Assembly (NCBI GenBank): GCA_937873555.1
Contig: CALMWN010000569.1
Coordinates: forward strand, 1 to 9,465
Direction of reading: 5' to 3'
DNA: 9,465 nucleotides
From: an uncultured Clostridia bacterium
Lineage (GTDB): Bacteria; Bacillota; Clostridia; Acetivibrionales; CALMWN01
Both the position numbers and the translations under genes were made by a program. Positions 5,554 to 9,465 of the stretch are shown here, piece after piece (position 1 is the first letter of the stretch; each line of letters begins with the position of its first letter). The notes under the pieces were generated by a model. The model was not told the DNA's origin. It did no database searches and saw nothing but the letters and a program-made list of their open reading frames with translations.

Positions 5554-8500
5554 TTGTCTTTCCTCCCAATCCCGTAAAATTAATTTCTCTGCCATTTTTC
5601 TCGTGCTTCCGGGTAAACAGCTTTCTGACCATCACCCGTAAATCCTCCAGCAGTGTGTAAGCTACAGGAAGCAGTACAGGCGATAATAATGTGGACGATA
5701 TCATGCCGCCGATTATTACCAGAGCCATACCCGATTTGAATTCACTACCGTCTCCAAAGGATAGCGCCGTCGGAAGCATACCTACTATCATTGCAACGGA
5801 TGTCATCAGTATCGGCTTAAGCCTTGTTTTCCCTGCCTCCAGAAGTGCGTCCCTAAGGCTCATCCCCCTGGCCATAAGGCTGTTTGTAAAATCTATAAGA
5901 ATAGTACCGTTCTTTGCTGCAAGCCCGTCAAGCATTATCAAGCCTATCATGGACATCATATTGAGGGATTTCCCCGTCAGGGCAAGCATAGTCAGGGCTC
6001 CTATGAAACCTACAGGCAGAGCCAGTATTCTTACAAAAGGTGTAAGGAAGGATTCATACAGCACCACCAGGATCATATAAACCAGCAGGATGGAGAGTAT
6101 CAACGCCTGTATGAGGGATTTGAAGGTATCCATCATCATCTCCTGATCTCCTCCGAAGGAAAGACTGTAGCCCTGGGGCAGCTTCAGCTTATTGAGCTCC
6201 TTGTTTATCTCTGCACTCACTCCACCCAATGAATATCCTTTCTGAATGTTTGCGCTTACCGTGGACATTCTCTGTTTGTCAAGCCTTTTTACAAAGGCCG
6301 GACTGTCGGACAGGCTCACAGATGCAAGCTGTCCTACCGGTATCAGCTTACCGGAGCTCGTCATCACCGACAACGTACTTAAGTCATTGATATCCTTGAC
6401 CGAAGCCTCATCAAGTTTCACCCTTACGTCATAATCCTCGCCGTCGGCCCTGTATACACCGGCCTTGCTGCCCTCTATGCCCGACCTGATGGCATTCGAT
6501 ATGTCAAGGGTGGTTACTCCGTATTTTGACGCAGCAGTCTTGTCAATCTTTATCTTATAGGAAGGTTTACCGTCTTCAAAAGTATTCCCCACTTCAATAG
6601 TCCCTTTCGCTGTCTTTACGATATCCTCCACCTTGTTTGTAATCTCCTGGATTACTTCCGTCCTTGTGCCCTTGATGTTTATATTTATGGGCTTGCTTCC
6701 GCTTCCGTCTCCGCCCATGCTCGGTTCGGTCACTGAAAGGTCCACTCCTGTCATGTTTTCAGCTGCCCAGTCACGTACCCGCATAACAACATCCTTCTGG
6801 GATGCACGCCGTTCCTTCTTGTCGACAAGCTTCACAAACAGCTGTCCCTTGTTGGCCAGATTGTCAACTCCGACCCTTGTATAATAGTAGTTCAGCTCCG
6901 GAATTGTGGCTACATATTTTTCAATCATTTTAGCCTTTTCATCGGTATTTTCTATAGTCGAACCGGGATTTAGAGTGAACTTTATATTGAATTCACCATC
7001 ATCCGTGTAGGGCATGAACTCTGTTCCAATTCTTCCCGTTACCAGGAAGGATATACTTATGACCAGCAGCCCGACTATGAGCAAAACAAACTTCAACCTG
7101 TGTTCCAATGCAGTAAGAAGGACTTTTTCATATAGCACCTTGAGTTTTTCTTCCATTTCCTCCATGAATCTGTATAGGAAGGCCAGCCTTCCTTCACCGG
7201 GCTGCCTGAGCCTGAACATCCTCGAAGCAAGCATGGGAGTGACAGTAAAGGATATAAACAGGGAGAACAGTGTGGCAAACACCACCACAAGTCCGAACTG
7301 TTTGAAATACTGGCCAACCATACCCGACATGAAGGCTATTGGAGCAAATACCACTATATCTGAAAGTGTAATGGCGATGGCAGCCATTCCTATCTCGCTT
7401 CTTCCATCCAATGCAGCTGTTTTCGGGTCTTTTTTCATTTTCAGATGCCTGTGTATGTTTTCAAGCACAACAACCGAGTCATCAACCAGAATACCGACAC
7501 ACAGCGCAAGTCCCATCAATGACAGCATGTTGAATGAAAACTTAGAAAAGTACATCATGAAAAACGTGGAGATCAATGAGGTTGGAATTGCGATCATTAC
7601 TATGAACACCGAATTCCACTGTCTCAGAAACAGGAAAAGCACCAGGGCTGTTGTCAAAACACCCTCTATCAGGTTCTTCTGAGTTTCGGTCAGGGAAGAT
7701 GTGATGAAAACTGTCGAGTCCTGGACGATTTTCACGTCTATATCCTTTAAGGTGGACTTAATACTGTTGATTTCCAGCTTGGCTTTCCTTCCTGTTTCTA
7801 CTATATTGGCATCGCTCTGTTTCTGGACAATCAATCCTACTGCGGTCTTACCATTCGCCCTGGACAAATCCTTGGCCTTCGGATACTCCAGCGATACATC
7901 GGCTATGTCGCCAAGACTTATGGAACCGTCCTTTACCGGTATTCTGAAATCCCTGACCTGATTTATATCGCTGAACTCACCTTCTATGCTTACTACCTTA
8001 TCCTGGCCGGGCTGGTTCATGACGCCACCCGGGAAATTGATGTTGTCTGCCTGCAGGCGGTTAACAATCTGGCTGATATTAATTCCGTAATAATCGAGTT
8101 TTGTTTTATCCGCTTTTATTGTCAGTTCCTTTTTCATTCCGCCGAATATACTGACGTTACCTACACCTTCTACTCTCTCTATGCGCTCCTTGAGCTTATC
8201 CGCATTGTTATAGAGTTCTTCCATGGGCTTATCACCCGAAAGCGTCAGCACAAGAATAGGCTCTGCATTTTGATCATATTTGTACAGCTTCGGCTTGCCG
8301 GCATCCTTCGGCAGGTTTCCGGCAATACTTTCCAGCGCCTTCTGAGTGTCCATGAAGGCGGAACTTGTGTCAGCCGACAGCTTGAAAACAAGAGTTACCT
8401 GTGCCAGTCCCTCTGAAGCATTGGAGTGTATCTTGTCAAGCCCGCTAATACCGGATACTGCATCTTCTATAGGCTTTATGACGTCCTTCTCGATCTCATC

Positions 8501-8668
8501 CGCTCCTGCACCCGGATATGTTGAGCTTATCAGCATTACCGGTATGTTTACCGGAGGAAACAGGTCCGCACCAAGATTTATGTAGCCCATAATACCGAGC
8601 AGAACGAACAATATGACTATCATGGTAACAGCTATTGGTTTTCTAATTGAGAGTTCAGTCAACTTCAT
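5543..8668 (-). CDS. RND family efflux pump (AcrB/HAE1-like)
   Basis: Proton-driven resistance-nodulation-division transporter, 1041 residues, full family length. ATG 8668 is preferred over ATG 8674: the GGGGAG at 8682-8677 is 8 nt from the former but only 2 nt from the latter. Topology is classical: helix 1 (KPIAVTMIVILFVLLGIMG, about 10-28), a large extracytoplasmic loop with porter motifs such as FPPVNIPVMLISSTYPGA, helices 2-6 at about 334-480, a second large loop about 545-845, and helices 8-12 to about 1005. The proton-relay residues are present: Asp396-Asp397 in GILVDDSVVVLEN (helix 4) and Lys919 in GLAAKNGTILIDF (helix 10), matching AcrB Asp407/Asp408 and Lys940. It is followed by its fusion partner with an 11-bp overlap and preceded at about 50 bp by the ECF sigma gene. 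Substrates are likely lipophilic drugs, detergents or lipids; not determinable here. A Gly/Ser-rich stretch GGDGSGSKP occurs near 652-660. Confidence 0.96.
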   Translation of the reverse strand: MKLTELSIRKPIAVTMIVILFVLLGIMGYINLGADLFPPVNIPVMLISSTYPGAGADEIEKDVIKPIEDAVSGISGLDKIHSNASEGLAQVTLVFKLSADTSSAFMDTQKALESIAGNLPKDAGKPKLYKYDQNAEPILVLTLSGDKPMEELYNNADKLKERIERVEGVGNVSIFGGMKKELTIKADKTKLDYYGINISQIVNRLQADNINFPGGVMNQPGQDKVVSIEGEFSDINQVRDFRIPVKDGSISLGDIADVSLEYPKAKDLSRANGKTAVGLIVQKQSDANIVETGRKAKLEINSIKSTLKDIDVKIVQDSTVFITSSLTETQKNLIEGVLTTALVLFLFLRQWNSVFIVMIAIPTSLISTFFMMYFSKFSFNMLSLMGLALCVGILVDDSVVVLENIHRHLKMKKDPKTAALDGRSEIGMAAIAITLSDIVVFAPIAFMSGMVGQYFKQFGLVVVFATLFSLFISFTVTPMLASRMFRLRQPGEGRLAFLYRFMEEMEEKLKVLYEKVLLTALEHRLKFVLLIVGLLVISISFLVTGRIGTEFMPYTDDGEFNIKFTLNPGSTIENTDEKAKMIEKYVATIPELNYYYTRVGVDNLANKGQLFVKLVDKKERRASQKDVVMRVRDWAAENMTGVDLSVTEPSMGGDGSGSKPININIKGTRTEVIQEITNKVEDIVKTAKGTIEVGNTFEDGKPSYKIKIDKTAASKYGVTTLDISNAIRSGIEGSKAGVYRADGEDYDVRVKLDEASVKDINDLSTLSVMTSSGKLIPVGQLASVSLSDSPAFVKRLDKQRMSTVSANIQKGYSLGGVSAEINKELNKLKLPQGYSLSFGGDQEMMMDTFKSLIQALILSILLVYMILVVLYESFLTPFVRILALPVGFIGALTMLALTGKSLNMMSMIGLIMLDGLAAKNGTILIDFTNSLMARGMSLRDALLEAGKTRLKPILMTSVAMIVGMLPTALSFGDGSEFKSGMALVIIGGMISSTLLSPVLLPVAYTLLEDLRVMVRKLFTRKHEKNGREINFTGLGGKTSES

Positions 8669-8721
8669 TATCATTACTCCCCTATCACTATCTCTGAAAT
8701 TATGTCGGTTGGTGAATATTC

Positions 8722-9270
8722 TTATACGCCGCAGTCCAGCCCGTCAAGGCTTTCTCTTAAGATAAACCTGGCTCTGTATAGCCTGTTTTTTATCATTGAC
8801 ATTGGTTTGTTGAGCATGGCTGCCATTTCCTTGTAAGACATACCCTTTTGATGATATAAAACTATCAATGTCCTGTACTTTTCCGGAAGCCTGGTAATCG
8901 CCTTCCTGATCTCAACAGACCTCTCCCTGCTTATGTATCTTTTCTCGGGTGTATCGCTTTCACGGGAGACACTTTCGATTTCTTCCATCGGTACGAGGTT
9001 TACTCTTTTTCTTCGTATTGTATCTACACACAAATTTGTAGTTATTTTAACACACCAGGTCGAAAATTTAAACTGAGGATTGTAAGTAGGTAACGCTTTG
9101 TATACTTTTATAAAAACTTCCTGGCAGATGTCATCCATCCCTTCCCTGTTCTTTATATAGTGATACACGACACTGTATATCAGTTTTTTATATCTTGAAA
9201 CCAGCTCTGCAAAAGAATTTTGATCCCCATCCAGGGTTTTCCTTACCAATTCGTAATCCGACAGTTGCAT
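8722..9270 (-). CDS. RNA polymerase ECF-type sigma-70 factor
   Basis: Alternative sigma factor of 182 residues with only regions 2 and 4, as in SigW-like ECF factors. Region 2 spans about 21-90, including DDICQEVFIKVYK (46-58, core-binding region 2.1-2.2) and FSTWCVKITTNLCVDTIRRKR (69-89, -10 recognition). The linker is about 91-121. Region 4 spans about 122-174, with LPEKYRTLIVLYHQKGMSYKEMA and the helix-turn-helix ending KNRLYRARFILRE. ATG 9270 follows GGAGG by 9 nt. The RND gene starts about 50 bp downstream on the same strand with no promoter or terminator between, so the two are probably cotranscribed. No anti-sigma gene adjoins it in this window: there is no room downstream and the upstream frame is a receiver domain. 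Cys73, Cys81 and Cys180 are present, but no known redox motif is formed. Confidence 0.95.
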   Translation of the reverse strand: MQLSDYELVRKTLDGDQNSFAELVSRYKKLIYSVVYHYIKNREGMDDICQEVFIKVYKALPTYNPQFKFSTWCVKITTNLCVDTIRRKRVNLVPMEEIESVSRESDTPEKRYISRERSVEIRKAITRLPEKYRTLIVLYHQKGMSYKEMAAMLNKPMSMIKNRLYRARFILRESLDGLDCGV

Positions 9271-9303
9271 GATGTAAAACCTCCATCTGTTTGATTCTTA
9301 CTG

Positions 9304-9321
9304 CCAAATGATATCATTTGG
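9304..9321. promoter_or_regulatory. Perfect 18-bp palindrome before the sigma gene (candidate operator)
   Basis: CCAAATGATATCATTTGG is an exact palindrome with no loop, lying between the receiver gene's stop (9325) and the sigma gene's ribosome site. An additional half-site TCATTTG at 9335-9341 stands 21 bp from the matching half of the palindrome (9314-9320). The absence of a loop and of a following T-run argues against a terminator and for a dimeric DNA-binding regulator. I found no confident -35/-10 pair around it. Confidence 0.5.
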
Positions 9322-9324
9322 TAT

Positions 9325-9465
9325 TCATTGTTTGTCATTTGTATTTTTCCCCTTGCAATTGTTTATAATATCCAGAAGCCTTTCAGGCTGATCGCCCTTG
9401 CTGACAAAGCCGTCCACTCCTGCGGACAATGCTGCTTTAAATGCCTCAGGGCGACCGCTTAAGGC
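9325..9465 (-). CDS. Response-regulator receiver domain, C-terminal end (partial)
   Basis: Only the last 46 codons and the TGA stop (9327-9325) are in the window; the frame is open to the right edge. The residues ALSGRPEAFKAALSAGVDGF followed by VSKGDQPERLLDIINNC match the end of a CheY-like receiver. Visible elements are the switch Ser/Ala-containing strand end (ALSG), helix alpha-4, the AGVDGF turn, the conserved Lys of beta-5 (VSKG) and helix alpha-5 (PERLLDIINNC). The polypeptide stops about a dozen residues later with a polar tail (KGKNTNDKQ), so no DNA-binding output domain follows. It is either a stand-alone Spo0F/CheY-like regulator or a receiver at the end of a larger protein such as a hybrid kinase. 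It ends 54 bp before the sigma gene on the same strand and may belong to the same operon. The phosphoacceptor Asp lies outside the window. Confidence 0.85.
   Translation of the reverse strand, partial: ALSGRPEAFKAALSAGVDGFVSKGDQPERLLDIINNCKGKNTNDKQ

Noticed and set aside
5554..5595. N-terminal extension of the membrane fusion protein to ATG 5595
   Set aside because: No Shine-Dalgarno precedes that ATG, and the extension would place charged residues ahead of a clear lipoprotein signal that starts at GTG 5553.
7014..7682. Plus-strand open frame of 222 codons
   Set aside because: It is antisense to the conserved transmembrane core of the RND pump. The Ser/Thr-rich low-information protein is typical of an antisense shadow.

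Overview
The window looks like chromosomal DNA of a low-to-moderate GC Gram-positive anaerobe, most likely a member of the Clostridia. The reasons are indirect: strong GGAGG-type ribosome binding sites, consensus sigma-A promoters with 16-17 bp spacers, a lipoprotein-type membrane fusion protein with no outer-membrane channel gene, an ECF-type vitamin-transporter S-component start, and a small zinc-ribbon/RGG protein of a kind common in clostridia. Species cannot be read from the sequence alone.

Left part (1-2271). An inositol-monophosphatase family gene runs off the left edge on the minus strand. It is separated from a plus-strand gene by 307 bp that hold a 98-bp nested palindrome (607-704) and a textbook sigma-A promoter (785-813) with operator-like repeats. 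The gene this promoter drives (893-1417) is a chimera. Its first ~42 codons are the N-terminus of an ECF transporter S component, and the remaining ~132 codons are the C-terminal domain of a class V (alanine-glyoxylate type) aminotransferase. It is best read as the scar of an in-frame deletion. A LysE/RhtB-type exporter gene with its own promoter follows.

Middle part (2246-4256). A MATE-family efflux gene on the minus strand overlaps the LysE gene tail to tail by 26 bp and has its own promoter. Upstream of it is a 63-residue zinc-ribbon protein with an RGG/Asn-rich tail. That gene has its own terminator, its own promoter and a leader of about 110 nt that can fold so that the Shine-Dalgarno sequence is buried in a long stem.

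Right part (4318-9465, all minus strand). Read in transcription order this is the end of a response-regulator receiver domain, an ECF sigma factor, an RND efflux pump, and its lipoprotein membrane fusion partner. Gaps are short and the last two genes overlap by 11 bp, so sigma, pump and fusion protein probably form one transcription unit. A perfect 18-bp palindrome lies between the receiver gene and the sigma gene and may be an operator. No anti-sigma gene fits between sigma and pump, and the pump precedes its fusion protein, the reverse of the usual order. The unit looks like a self-contained drug or envelope-stress export locus.

Overall the window is rich in transporters (LysE, MATE, RND, and a broken ECF S component). 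The least ordinary items are the deletion chimera, the nested palindrome, the self-masking leader of the zinc-ribbon gene, and the sigma/RND arrangement. No tRNA, rRNA, CRISPR array, intact insertion sequence or phage gene was recognised.
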